Positions 22,943-31,241 of a stretch of DNA of 64,000 nucleotides are shown in pieces. The stretch spans positions 1 through 64,000 of the forward strand of contig CAXXWB010000037.1 of assembly GCA_963677505.2 (NCBI GenBank). The letters are read 5' to 3'. The notes beneath the pieces were generated by a model. It made no database searches and was not told where the DNA came from. It saw only the letters and a list, made by a program, of their open reading frames with translations. The DNA is from JBGSUZ01 sp963677505. Its GTDB lineage: Bacteria > Bacillota > Clostridia > Peptostreptococcales > Acidaminobacteraceae. Position 1 is the stretch's first letter, and the number at the start of each line of letters is the position of its first letter. Both the position numbers and the translations under genes were made by a program.

Positions 22943-23005
22943 ATGATAGCACTGGTGAAGGCGGTTATAAGTTTAGACACTGGCAAGATATCCTCTCGCA
23001 AATGA
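22943..23005 (+). CDS. 20-residue ORF, probably a truncated gene at an island junction
   Basis: ATG 22943 with AGGAGG 6 bp upstream gives MIALVKAVISLDTGKISSRK and then stops. The strong ribosome site with such a short product, only 29 bp before an ssrA 3'-end fragment, suggests a gene truncated by an integration or deletion. A genuine micropeptide is possible. Confidence 0.3.
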   Translation: MIALVKAVISLDTGKISSRK

Positions 23006-23033
23006 AAAGCCAAATCAGTTACTTTAGATGGAA

Positions 23034-23155
23034 TGGAGACGAGGGGAGTCGCTCCGCACCCTCGCTGCCACTGGCAGCAGCTCACATGCTATCACGCTGG
23101 GACGGGCCAACATGCCTGAGGGCATATTGCCTTAATTCGCCCGTTCGACTCTCCT
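23034..23155. other. ssrA 3'-end fragment fused to structured GC-rich element, copy 2
   Basis: TGGAGACGAGGGGAGTCG at 23034-23051 is identical to 18 nt at the ssrA 3' end (37497-37514). The sequence then leaves ssrA and continues as the GC-rich element also seen at 13279. The block folds in principle as a closed multibranch: GGGGAGTCG (23043-23051) with CGACTCTCC near 23146-23154, a GCTGCC-ACT-GGCAGC hairpin, an ATGCC/GGGCAT hairpin and an ACGGGC/GCCCGT stem. No ORF or known RNA family is recognised. Confidence 0.6.
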
Positions 23156-23161
23156 AGACTA

Positions 23162-23214
23162 AAACAAAAAAATAAAAAGAACCGCTTTTCAGCAGTCCTT
23201 TTTATTTTTTTGTT
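23162..23214. terminator. Bidirectional A/T-rich terminator downstream of fic copy 1
   Basis: AAACAAAAAAATAAAAAG pairs with CTTTTTATTTTTTTGTTT around a short imperfect GC core (ACCGC / GCAGT). Confidence 0.7.
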
Positions 23215-23243
23215 TACCCCGAACAAGAAAGCTAACGATATAG

Positions 23244-23984
23244 TTATTTCTTATTCATGTTCAAATACTTATCAATTTGCTCTTCTTCAAGAACCGCAAT
23301 CATATTCTCAAAAAGACATAAATCGTTTTTAACAGCATATGCCTCAAGGGCATTAAAATACTCAAGTCGAGATTCTTTCTTTATTGAAATAGGTAATAGT
23401 CCATTTGCCATCAGCTGGTAATTCATAATCAGTCTTGAAGTTCTGCCGTTACCATCGACAAAAGGGTGTACTCTCACAAATTCAGCATGTGTCCATGCAG
23501 CGCACTCTATAGGACTTTCAAATGTTTTATCCTTTAAATTCATATAGAAGTTCTTTATTTGAGTGTACATTTCACTAGGTGATGGCGGCGTGTGCTCTGC
23601 ACCTGAAATATAGACGTCTACATTACGGTATATACCGCCGACCATAATATTTTCCATTAAAATTGAATGAATATCTTTGATGATTTTTTCATTTAAAACA
23701 AGTCCTTCAGTAATACATTTTTTAACATGTTGATAAGCTCTGTTATGGTTGATGACCTCATAAAGCTCTCTTAAATGTTTCCCACCCACGAACAAGCCTT
23801 CTTCAAGTACTACTTTAGTTTCCAAGAGGGTGAGTGTATTGCCTTCTATAGCAGTTGAATTATGAGTGTACTCGAGTTCAAAGGCCTGTCTATAACTGTT
23901 TGTACTTACTTCAGGAAGTTTATTTTTAATTTGGTTGTATTGCTCAAGCTTTTCAATTATTCTACAGTGCTTAATGACAATCAC
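23244..23984 (-). CDS. Fic-family protein, class II (N-terminal inhibitory helix), copy 1
   Basis: 246 residues. The Fic active-site motif HPFVDGNGRTSR is intact at ~173-184, so AMPylation or a related transfer from ATP is plausible. STAIEG near residue 39 fits the (S/T)xxxE(G/N) inhibitory motif placed N-terminally, as in class II Fic proteins that restrain themselves. The start is uncertain: GTG 23984 overlaps its own GAGGTG, and a 16-codon leader frame (ATG 24018) overlaps it. Nearly identical to the copy at 34.6 kb but inverted. Cargo between a structured element and an ssrA-terminator/att copy. Confidence 0.9.
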   Translation of the reverse strand: MIVIKHCRIIEKLEQYNQIKNKLPEVSTNSYRQAFELEYTHNSTAIEGNTLTLLETKVVLEEGLFVGGKHLRELYEVINHNRAYQHVKKCITEGLVLNEKIIKDIHSILMENIMVGGIYRNVDVYISGAEHTPPSPSEMYTQIKNFYMNLKDKTFESPIECAAWTHAEFVRVHPFVDGNGRTSRLIMNYQLMANGLLPISIKKESRLEYFNALEAYAVKNDLCLFENMIAVLEEEQIDKYLNMNKK

Positions 23985-24030
23985 CTCGTTTCAATATATC
24001 ATTAACATCTTTTAGATTCATTTTTCTTTT

Positions 24031-24073
24031 AAAATACCCCCAACTAACTTATTAAAGTCATTTGGGGGTATTT
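24031..24073 (-). terminator. Probable ssrA terminator, copy 2
   Basis: AAAATACCCCCAA pairs with TTGGGGGTATTT (24062-24073). On the minus strand it directly follows the ssrA 3'-end copy at 24078-24091, which is how the ssrA terminator should lie. Flank is shared with 14057-14112. Confidence 0.75.
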
Positions 24074-24077
24074 CTTT

Positions 24078-24091
24078 TTTGGTGGAGACGA
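24078..24091. other. Internal att-like copy of the ssrA 3' end
   Basis: TTTGGTGGAGACGA is identical to 37492-37505 at the tmRNA 3' end (CCA side). It marks a probable left junction of module B, next to a tyrosine recombinase gene. Confidence 0.65.
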
Positions 24092-24294
24092 ACCATATAC
24101 TCTTGAAACCACAACTACAAGAAAGGAATTGTTTGGTTTCAAAACCAAAATACAGGATGAAGTATAAGTAGTAGTTGAGTGAATGGTAAAAGCTATGGGA
24201 ACATTAAATGTCAATATTCTCATAGCTTTTAAATTCGCTTCTTACATAATAAATGATCAATATGAGATTAATTAAATTAATAAAATGCAGAATT

Positions 24295-24338
24295 GTAGCA
24301 ATATAGCAATATAGCAATATGGCAATATATATTGCTAC
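24295..24338. repeat. AGCAATAT iterons between att copy and recombinase gene
   Basis: Three direct copies of AGCAATAT plus one GGCAATAT, ending in the inverted ATATTGCTAC that matches the first GTAGCAATAT. Placed between an att copy and the 3' end of an integrase gene, they could be arm-type recombinase sites. The rest of 23985-24389 is AT-rich without a gene. Confidence 0.55.
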
Positions 24339-24389
24339 GATTCTTAAGTCTTTAATATATTAGATACTATTTGCATGATTTTCCATATG

Positions 24390-25310
24390 TTAGTGTTGAT
24401 TTTGGACGTATATATTAATGATGTCAAAGCGACCTTTGCCGTGGCCTAGATAAGACGAAACATAGTCCATCGTTTCCTTTTTTGAGCAGCCATCATTACG
24501 TTTCGTGGTCCACAGTTCCTGTGCTTTTAATTTTCTGATTGAATGGATGCTTGTAAGGGGATATTTATCTTTTAGTTTAAGCGTTTTTAAGATGCGATTA
24601 AGTTGTTGATTAATACTATCTGCATTGATGCCGACTAATCGATCGTCTAAGCACTTTCCTTTAGAGATATTCTTAAGCAATTGAAGATCACTGTCTTCAA
24701 TTACTAGATATCTATGTCGGCCACCTTTGCCGACAACGTGTAATAATCGATTATTATAGTCTATATCTCTTACTCTTAAACTAGCAACTTCTGCATCTCT
24801 TAGTCCAAATCGATAGGACAAATCTATTCCCAAAACACCTTTAGAAGTACAATTCTTATAGCCATAGTCGAGGACTCGAACAAGATCATTTTTGTCCATC
24901 ATCTGTGTTCGCAACTTCTCGTTGCTTGGAGTTTTTGCACTCTGTGGTGTCAAAATACATTCAGCCCAATTGCTCTTAAATCGAAATTTGCTTTGACAGA
25001 GTACTTCGATTTTGCTTATTCGACTTACATAATTTTTTATAGTGGCCGTGCTGCAGGTTTCGGATTTTTGATTTAAGAAACCTTGCCAATGATCAGCCTC
25101 TATATCTTTTACATATTCAATTCCAGGAAAATTTGCTCGCATGTATGATTTAAATTCGTAGCCTACTTGTTGGAGACTCTTTTTTTCGTTATAACTGTAG
25201 ACAATGCCACGGCTATCACCTGTGTGTTTACCAGAATGTTTATCCGCACCAGGGCGAAATGCCTGCTGGATAGCACTGTCGATTTGGTACGCTAAGTTAT
25301 GTTTTGCCAT
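24390..25310 (-). CDS. Tyrosine recombinase/integrase
   Basis: 306 residues from ATG 25308-25310 with AGGAGG upstream. The N-terminal SAM-like core-binding domain is at ~40-130. The catalytic set is visible: FGLRDAEVASL (Arg I), GKGGRHR (Lys in the beta hairpin), SIHSIRK (His-x-x-Arg), LGHG, and the nucleophile Tyr in INIYVQ five residues before the end. Length and motif spacing are normal. It lies 300 bp from an ssrA-derived att copy with iterons between, so it probably made that junction. Two 19-bp repeats upstream (25353, 25415) may regulate it. Confidence 0.9.
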   Translation of the reverse strand: MAKHNLAYQIDSAIQQAFRPGADKHSGKHTGDSRGIVYSYNEKKSLQQVGYEFKSYMRANFPGIEYVKDIEADHWQGFLNQKSETCSTATIKNYVSRISKIEVLCQSKFRFKSNWAECILTPQSAKTPSNEKLRTQMMDKNDLVRVLDYGYKNCTSKGVLGIDLSYRFGLRDAEVASLRVRDIDYNNRLLHVVGKGGRHRYLVIEDSDLQLLKNISKGKCLDDRLVGINADSINQQLNRILKTLKLKDKYPLTSIHSIRKLKAQELWTTKRNDGCSKKETMDYVSSYLGHGKGRFDIINIYVQNQH

Positions 25311-25352
25311 CAAACCACCTCCTGCCATGTGGATGCATATATTTTGCGACTT

Positions 25353-25433
25353 AATAGGTTTTTAAAAACGTAATTCAGTAGGTTCTACGATTTTATAACG
25401 CAAAAAAATCTAAAAATAGGTTTTTAAAAACGT
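25353..25433. repeat. Pair of 19-bp direct repeats with palindromic core upstream of the integrase
   Basis: AATAGGTTTTTAAAAACGT occurs at 25353-25371 and 25415-25433, 62 bp apart. Each contains the perfect palindrome GTTTTTAAAAAC. Position upstream of the integrase start suggests operators. Confidence 0.6.
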
Positions 25434-25520
25434 GTTAAATCAATTTCTTGTGTTGCTGAGTTAAATGAGTTTGGTGTCTCTTTGTTAATCTAGCTCAGAT
25501 TAAAACAAATCAATTCAAGC

Positions 25521-25562
25521 TAGTACAAACTAATTTGTTTTAATTCAAATTAATTTGTACTA
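25521..25562. repeat. 17-bp inverted repeat, one mismatch
   Basis: TAGTACAAACTAATTTG (25521-25537) and CAAATTAATTTGTACTA (25546-25562) around an 8-bp spacer, within a stretch rich in related AATTTGT/ACAAATT octamers. Could be an operator, an origin-like site or a resolution site. Confidence 0.5.
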
Positions 25563-25711
25563 ATTTGAAGAAGGTGTAGTCAATCAACGGTGAGTAAATT
25601 ATAATCATGAGCAATACAAATGATCTGATTAACTATTTCTTTTCTTTGTAATCTGATATAGTATTTCTTTTTAACGACGAAGCATACCCAAAAACAGCAT
25701 AGGAATGGCTA

Positions 25712-25753
25712 GTGTAAGGATTAACACCCCTGTCGGGTCGTTAATCCTTACAC
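25712..25753. repeat. 14-bp perfect hairpin in gene-less stretch
   Basis: GTGTAAGGATTAAC pairs with GTTAATCCTTACAC around a loop with an ACCC/GGGT inner stem. There is no following T-run, so it is not a typical terminator. The gene-less 25563-26231 stretch holds no other convincing feature. Confidence 0.5.
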
Positions 25754-26231
25754 GCTACATGCGGGATATAAAAAAATGGACGCATTGTTTAGTAAGTATG
25801 TAGCCAAATGCTACACAAGTCACACATGGTCTGTAGTCCAAACAGTCACGTGTCATATGGCAAAACTATATTTGCCACAAAATAATGTTCAAAATTCTAG
25901 AACACAAAAGTTTCGCCAAAATTGGCAAACCGCCTCCTTTATCATCTTTAAAAATAAATGTTTGGTTATGGATGAATCATAAAATATGATTCTTATAAGT
26001 TTCAAGTTGTTTTAAAAAATATATTAGTTATAACCAAGAATTATAGGCGGAAGATAAAATTGCAACGAAGTATATATATTCACTATATGCAATTGCGATG
26101 CATAAAATGGAAAAATATGAACGACACAATATAAAACGATAAAATAGATTTAAGAACGGTTGCAAAGCTATAAGGCTATAATTGTTAAATAAAGGAACAA
26201 GTAATTTGTTAATAAATATGCATATTTAATC

Positions 26232-26259
26232 TTGACATTTGCTGCTTTTTTAATAGAAT
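26232..26259 (+). promoter_or_regulatory. SigA promoter for the DnaQ-like gene
   Basis: TTGACA (26232-26237), 16-bp spacer, TAGAAT (26254-26259), about 50 bp before the ATG at 26313. Confidence 0.6.
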
Positions 26260-26312
26260 TATATTAACAGTTAATCTGAAATTTACTAAATAAGCATGCG
26301 TGGAGGTAAGAA

Positions 26313-26774
26313 ATGGGTTATGTATTGATTAGTTTTAAAATGGCGAGTGACAATCTAAAAAGTGTATGTGCAATAGGAATTGTAAGTCTTAAGGGATCTG
26401 ATGTCACTGATGTGTATTATGCACACATAAAACCGCCGATTACAGATTTTGATAATAAAAATATCGAATGCCAAGGCATAAATCCTAGAGATGTTGAAAA
26501 TGCAAGCGACTTCGCAACCTTATGGGAAAGTGAAATAAAAAAAAGACTTGAAGGGAATGTAATAATATCTCAAAATATAAAATTTGACATAGATGTGCTG
26601 AGTACCCTTATATCGCACTACAATGTATCTAAAAAAAATATCAAGTATGGAATAGTGGACATTTCAACTAGACCGTATAGGCTGATAAATGGAATTAATG
26701 AGGGCGATGAGTGGGAAATTGAACTGGGAGAAAATTGCGATCAAGTAGCGATAATGAAATGTCATACTTTATAA
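26313..26774 (+). CDS. Degenerate, probably inactive DnaQ-like exonuclease-fold protein
   Basis: 153 residues, ATG start with GGAGGTAAGA upstream. Order of elements matches the DEDD exonuclease fold: a first strand (YVLISFKMAS), CAIGIVSLKG, the HIKPP strand, a GINPRDVENASDF helix like the family's hGIt-x-x-x-V element, and ISQNIKFDIDVL in place of the usual HNA-x-FD-x-x-vL. The ExoI D-x-E is replaced by F-K-M, and the HxxxxD ExoIII block is absent because the protein ends early. So the nuclease is probably dead, or the protein is a repurposed nucleic-acid binder. Confidence 0.65.
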   Translation: MGYVLISFKMASDNLKSVCAIGIVSLKGSDVTDVYYAHIKPPITDFDNKNIECQGINPRDVENASDFATLWESEIKKRLEGNVIISQNIKFDIDVLSTLISHYNVSKKNIKYGIVDISTRPYRLINGINEGDEWEIELGENCDQVAIMKCHTL

Positions 26775-26867
26775 TATCGAAATTAAGAATTTTAAAATGT
26801 GTATTCACAATGATTTGCTATAATTATAGAGAAAGTATCAATAATTAAACTGAAAAATACTTATGAA

Positions 26868-26902
26868 AGCAGTTGGAGATAATTCCAACTGCTTATTTTT
26901 TT
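26868..26902 (+). terminator. Rho-independent terminator
   Basis: AAGCAGTTGGA (26868-26878) pairs with TCCAACTGCTT (26884-26894), followed by ATTTTTTT. Confidence 0.85.
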
Positions 26903-27045
26903 ATAGGTCTTGTTTTGTATGTGAGTATTGGACAATTTAATAGTAGGTAAGATACTATGTACATAGTGAGAAAGAAGTCTTTGGGTTCGGATCGAGATGA
27001 AATTCTAATTTATTATTAATGAAATTCCTTTATAATGGAGGCATA

Positions 27046-28275
27046 ATGGATATTCTATTATCATGCTATAATGGTATACTAACATCGCTAATTATTTTTT
27101 TTATAGTCAAGCAATTGGTGAAAAAACCTATATCAGACCATAACGCATTGCTTTGGGTATTATTATTTAGTGTAACAACATCAATTCTCGTTATTTTGCT
27201 ACCGAATAACTTGCTTCTCAAGTCAAGCTTAAATTTCTTGATTGGAATCTTATTAGTTTACCGTTTGTGGCAAATAGATATTTTTACTTCAATGGTTACT
27301 TTTTTAGCGACATTTACTATTATGTATGTTGGAGACATTTTCACGTTTGTCGGACTGACTACACTTACAACATTAACTGTAAAGCAATATCAAAGTTCAT
27401 ATATTGCTATAACCATAGGGAGTGCAGTTACATTTATAATAGCTGTTCTTTGTATAATTTTGATTAAAAAAATAAATATAGATTTGATATTTCGACTTAA
27501 GAGGAGATTTCCTAAATTCACGGCGTTTGCAGGGGTAAATATAGTAGCTGCACTTTCAGTTCTTGCATTTATTGTATTTTTAGAGGAATGGATAAATTTG
27601 TCAGCAGGTGAATTAGAAACGTACCTGAAACACAAATATTTATTACTGATATCTTTGGGTTTGATAGCCATTTGCATTGCTATTGTTGGGATTTTTATAG
27701 TGATTAATTATGCTGTTATAAATAAAATAAAACTCGATCAGTTCGTAGAGAATAGTGGCATTGACTTTTTATCAAAAGCACTTAGTCGAGATGCAGGTAT
27801 GCGTAGATTGGAATCAGAGTTGAAGCAAAATGGAGAACTGGTTATTGGCTTTATAGATATAGATAATTTGAAATTTATGAATGATAAATATGGGCATTCC
27901 ACAGGAGATTTGCTTATAAAAACTGTAACAGATAAGATAAAAAGTAATATAAGGCATTCAGACTTTATTTTTAGATATGGTGGGGATGAGTTTGTAGTTA
28001 TTTTCAAGAATTGTAGTATAGAATGCTCGTGCGACATAATTGAGAGAGTTCGCAGTGAATTAAGTACGATAAAGTTGATATCGGATACTTCTTTCAAGAT
28101 CAACTTTAGTGTTGGATATTCATCATCTAAAGAATATCCAGATCACTCAATAAACCAATTGATTGAGGCAGCAGACGAGCAAATGTATAATGCAAAGAAA
28201 CTCTTTAAGGCACAGTATCGGTATGAACAAAACTTATCAGATAATGATCCTATTATTGGTGGAGTACATAATTAA
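27046..28275 (+). CDS. Membrane diguanylate cyclase (GGDEF)
   Basis: 409 residues from ATG 27046 with TGGAGG upstream. About six to seven hydrophobic helices fill residues 1-225, a sensor region of unrecognised type. The GGDEF domain follows: FIDIDNLKFMND (metal and GTP site), the product-inhibition I-site RHSD and GGDEF itself at ~312-316. All key residues for synthesis of c-di-GMP from two GTP are present. It is carried inside the mobile island, flanked by a terminator and a gene-less region, so it is probably a single-gene unit that can add c-di-GMP input to the host. Confidence 0.92.
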   Translation: MDILLSCYNGILTSLIIFFIVKQLVKKPISDHNALLWVLLFSVTTSILVILLPNNLLLKSSLNFLIGILLVYRLWQIDIFTSMVTFLATFTIMYVGDIFTFVGLTTLTTLTVKQYQSSYIAITIGSAVTFIIAVLCIILIKKINIDLIFRLKRRFPKFTAFAGVNIVAALSVLAFIVFLEEWINLSAGELETYLKHKYLLLISLGLIAICIAIVGIFIVINYAVINKIKLDQFVENSGIDFLSKALSRDAGMRRLESELKQNGELVIGFIDIDNLKFMNDKYGHSTGDLLIKTVTDKIKSNIRHSDFIFRYGGDEFVVIFKNCSIECSCDIIERVRSELSTIKLISDTSFKINFSVGYSSSKEYPDHSINQLIEAADEQMYNAKKLFKAQYRYEQNLSDNDPIIGGVHN

Positions 28276-28949
28276 TTTTGATTTAATTGACTTATAACAT
28301 TGTTTTGAATTTTTTCCATAAAATAGATATATATACCAAAGTATTAGCGATGGACAGAAGAGAAGCGGCAGAACTAACAAAGAACTTCTGTCATATTCTA
28401 TGTAATGAAATTTAGAGAGCCAGAACACTCTTCTCAAGCAAGAGTATGTAGATACTAATGAAAATTTTTTGTTCAGGGCCTTTTATTGATATAAGAACCT
28501 TTGGTAAGGTGTTGGGGCTTTTAGTAAAAAATATATGCTTGATATATTGATTACTAAGAGAAAAAAATTCCTGATGCTGGACAATACCCAGTGAAATTAC
28601 AAAATAAATCATGAATCGAAATGCTGTAGTTTTGTGACGTTATCTAATTTACGAGCGTCGCTCATCAATTTTCTCAAGCTGGAGGAAGTATCAATCATAA
28701 AAAATGGACATCTAAGCATAGTGATGCATTTGGAGTATAAGTTGTATCTGATGTGGATGATGTACTATTTATTGATAGATAGCTTTCTTAATTAGGATAT
28801 ATTACATTTATATCTGTCAGGGTACAATTATTGCAGACCTTCATATTAAAAGCTAATTATATAACATTTTCAAGAATCGATTGTATATTCTTTTTCCTTT
28901 AACTCTATTTATATTTAAAATGCTAAGATACATAAGGTAGGTGATATAT
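28276..28949. other. Gene-less stretch with decayed coding traces
   Basis: AT-rich, no frame above about 66 codons that looks real. A trace such as SDVDDVLFIDR around 28755-28785, interrupted by stops, suggests an eroded gene. No tRNA or clear terminator seen. Confidence 0.4.
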
Positions 28950-30473
28950 ATGAAACATGAATTTGACCATGACTTTTTTAGAGAGATTGCAAAATACAAT
29001 ACGGAAGTTTTCATTCAAGCTTTTTCTAATGTAAATATGAAAGTCTTTAAGCATCAGATAGAGACCGACAATCCATTCTTTACAGTTAAACTTAGTGATG
29101 TAGGCATTAATTCTAGTAAACAATTTCATTTATGTCATTGGACTGTAAGAGATGTTATATTCCAGAAAATAAGAAGATCATTTGATTGCAAGCTTCTAAA
29201 AACCACAATTACAGATGCAGAGTGTGTCAACATTCTTGGTCTTTACAATGACTATGAAAACGAGTTAAGCAAAAGTCGAACGAGAAATAAGGATATCTTT
29301 TATGTTATGTTTGGAATATCTGAAAACCAATTTAGGAGCCAGACTAATGTCTACAGAATAGACAAGAAGAGAAATCAAATTATATTTAAAGAGCTATACG
29401 AAGAAGGAGAGCAATTCTTTGATTTTGATAGAGTTATAAATGATGCTCTTGGAATGAGTCATAATGAATTTAGATTTATCATTATTTCAATAGTTGTAAT
29501 GGCAGTTTCTCAGGGAGTTGTCAATCTGCTTGATTATGAAGAAGATAAGTTTCAATATGTAGAAGGTATTGATAACTTCAAGGAAAAATACAATCGAGTT
29601 ATTGACTATTATTCTGTTAAAAAAGAAGACCTTAATAGTACTAGTCTATTAGTAGCAAAATATAGATATTTGTTTGCTCAACACAACATTAAGAATGTAT
29701 TAATAGATTCGTTTATGCTTCAAGAAAAATTTGCGGATGCTGAGATTTGGATAGCTAGAGACTTCTATAAGAAAAATGAAAAGGAATTTGGGAAAGAATA
29801 TTTCCCTAATCAATACGGCATTCTGTTTGAAAGGTATCTGGAATACGCAGCCAAGCAAGAAGGGGTTGAAAAGAAGCTTTTCAATGTGAATATTCCTGAA
29901 AACTTGGACAGGTTCTTTACTACAAGAAAAGGATATAAAGTTGATTATGTTTTAGAAACCGATAACTGTAGGTTGATAATAGAATGTAAGAGCGGAATAA
30001 AATCTGTGGGCGTTAAAGATACCTATGACAATGTGAATGCTCTTAACGATTTTCTAAAAAGAACTTTTGATAAAGGAGCGGAGCAGGTTCATAATGCTAT
30101 TCTTAATTCAAGAAAAACTGATAAAGAGCTTGTTGGGATTGTAGTTCATTCAGAAAAATCGTTCATGAAGACAAGACTCAAATTCGAACATTTAGAAGTA
30201 GAGAAGAAAGAGTTATTTAAAATCATAATTTTCTTTGATATTCATGATTTTGAGTTCTTTATTAACCTATTAAAAAGAGACCCATTAGCAGCTGATGAAG
30301 TCTTGTTAGAATATGGGAAGACTCAATTTGAAGGAGATTTTGCCGATTTCCCTACTGTTATGGAGAAAAAATATGAACTTTTATCGTTCCTAGATGATAA
30401 AGAGATTATAGAAGATGAAGATTTTACAAGATTTATGACTGAAGAAGCAATGTCTAAGAGAAATAAGATGTAA
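28950..30473 (+). CDS. Stand-alone PD-(D/E)XK nuclease-like protein, candidate defence effector
   Basis: 507 residues, ATG 28950 with AAGGTAGGTG upstream. The N-terminal ~280 residues are helical and not recognised. Residues ~290-350 carry the restriction-endonuclease core: FERYLEYAA helix (conserved Glu), then KVDYVLETDN (Asp332) and LIIECKSG (Glu345-x-Lys347), i.e. D-x12-E-x-K. The last ~110 residues are again helical and acidic. No methylase or helicase is adjacent, so it is a solitary gene in a mobile island with a gene-less stretch on each side. Nuclease assignment is from motif only. Other options: a repair nuclease, or a Shedu-like single-protein defence gene. Confidence 0.7.
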   Translation: MKHEFDHDFFREIAKYNTEVFIQAFSNVNMKVFKHQIETDNPFFTVKLSDVGINSSKQFHLCHWTVRDVIFQKIRRSFDCKLLKTTITDAECVNILGLYNDYENELSKSRTRNKDIFYVMFGISENQFRSQTNVYRIDKKRNQIIFKELYEEGEQFFDFDRVINDALGMSHNEFRFIIISIVVMAVSQGVVNLLDYEEDKFQYVEGIDNFKEKYNRVIDYYSVKKEDLNSTSLLVAKYRYLFAQHNIKNVLIDSFMLQEKFADAEIWIARDFYKKNEKEFGKEYFPNQYGILFERYLEYAAKQEGVEKKLFNVNIPENLDRFFTTRKGYKVDYVLETDNCRLIIECKSGIKSVGVKDTYDNVNALNDFLKRTFDKGAEQVHNAILNSRKTDKELVGIVVHSEKSFMKTRLKFEHLEVEKKELFKIIIFFDIHDFEFFINLLKRDPLAADEVLLEYGKTQFEGDFADFPTVMEKKYELLSFLDDKEIIEDEDFTRFMTEEAMSKRNKM

Positions 30474-30619
30474 TTTCAAATTACTCAAGCTTCTTAAATC
30501 CTGGTTACACCTATATTTGTTCTGTTTGACTACTCCAACAATATCATCTGAAAACTTCGCACAAATGCTGTCGATAGACAGCTGTATTTCTTACTAGAGG
30601 CAAAAATGGACAATATCCA

Positions 30620-30800
30620 CATTTTAAGTTCAACAACTTAAACGGTCAGTCAATCAAACTTAGTCATTTCTCGGTGTACTCGCTTATCTAAGGTGACTGA
30701 TGAGAGCGGGTAATCTGCCAGTGAAGCAGAAAGTTTTTTTGAAGAGTTGGTTAATAACACATTGGAATATCTAAAACAAGGCCAGTTGGGAAAAAAATCC
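30620..30800 (+). pseudogene. Remnant of the C-terminus of an unidentified protein
   Basis: Two frames join into coding-like sequence: NNLNGQSIKLSHFSVYS, then after a shift SKVTDESG, a stop, then SASEAESFFEELVNNTLEYL. The helix-rich end resembles the tail of creatininase-type enzymes, but this is weak. The rest of 30474-31070 has no gene. Confidence 0.3.
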
Positions 30801-30811
30801 GACTGGTTTTA
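30782..30811 (+). terminator. Terminator-like hairpin
   Basis: CCAGTTGG pairs with CCGACTGG (one G-U) followed by TTTTATT; probably the terminator of the decayed gene upstream. Confidence 0.55.
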
Positions 30812-31070
30812 TTCATGTAAACTAAAATATTTTTCTTTTTATTTAGAAAAAGTGTAACAAAATCTCTGTTCATTCGTTTTATAGGATGATAGGAGGTTAA
30901 TTTATTGGAAAAAATAAGCTAAGACTTTTTTCAGCTAAAGATGAGTTATCTTAATATTGTATGTTCAATTTGTAGCACAACATTAAATTAGAATAACAAA
31001 TAAATGAAACAATAGAGGTTTATAGAAAAAATTAGAAGGTTTAAACGATTTGGGATATATAATTACATAT

Positions 31071-31121
31071 TATCCAAACGTTGGATATAATTGTTGACAA
31101 AAACGAAGCGTGTGCTATTCT
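31071..31121 (+). promoter_or_regulatory. Promoter with upstream palindromic operator, for the transpeptidase operon
   Basis: TTGACA (31094-31099), 16-bp spacer, TATTCT (31116-31121). Immediately upstream is TATCCAA-ACG-TTGGATA (31071-31087), a perfect 7+7 palindrome suited to an activator or repressor. The leader to the ATG at 31242 is about 115 nt. Confidence 0.6.
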
Positions 31122-31241
31122 TAATGTAAATAAAATAGCTTACATTGAGGTTTGCTGAATGATATTATCATTTAGTAAGTAGTACTAAAGTATGAGAATA
31201 ATTCACTTAGAAGTTAAAAACACTTTATTAGGAGGATCAGT

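Noticed and set aside
22936..23157. 73-codon frame running into the GC-rich element
   Set aside because: Reads through an ssrA fragment and a structured element; no ribosome site at its start.
24295..24338. CRISPR array
   Set aside because: The repeat is 8 bp in tandem without spacers, and no cas genes are present.
25776..25982. 68-codon frame in the gene-less stretch
   Set aside because: No ribosome site, no domain, composition unlike neighbouring proteins.
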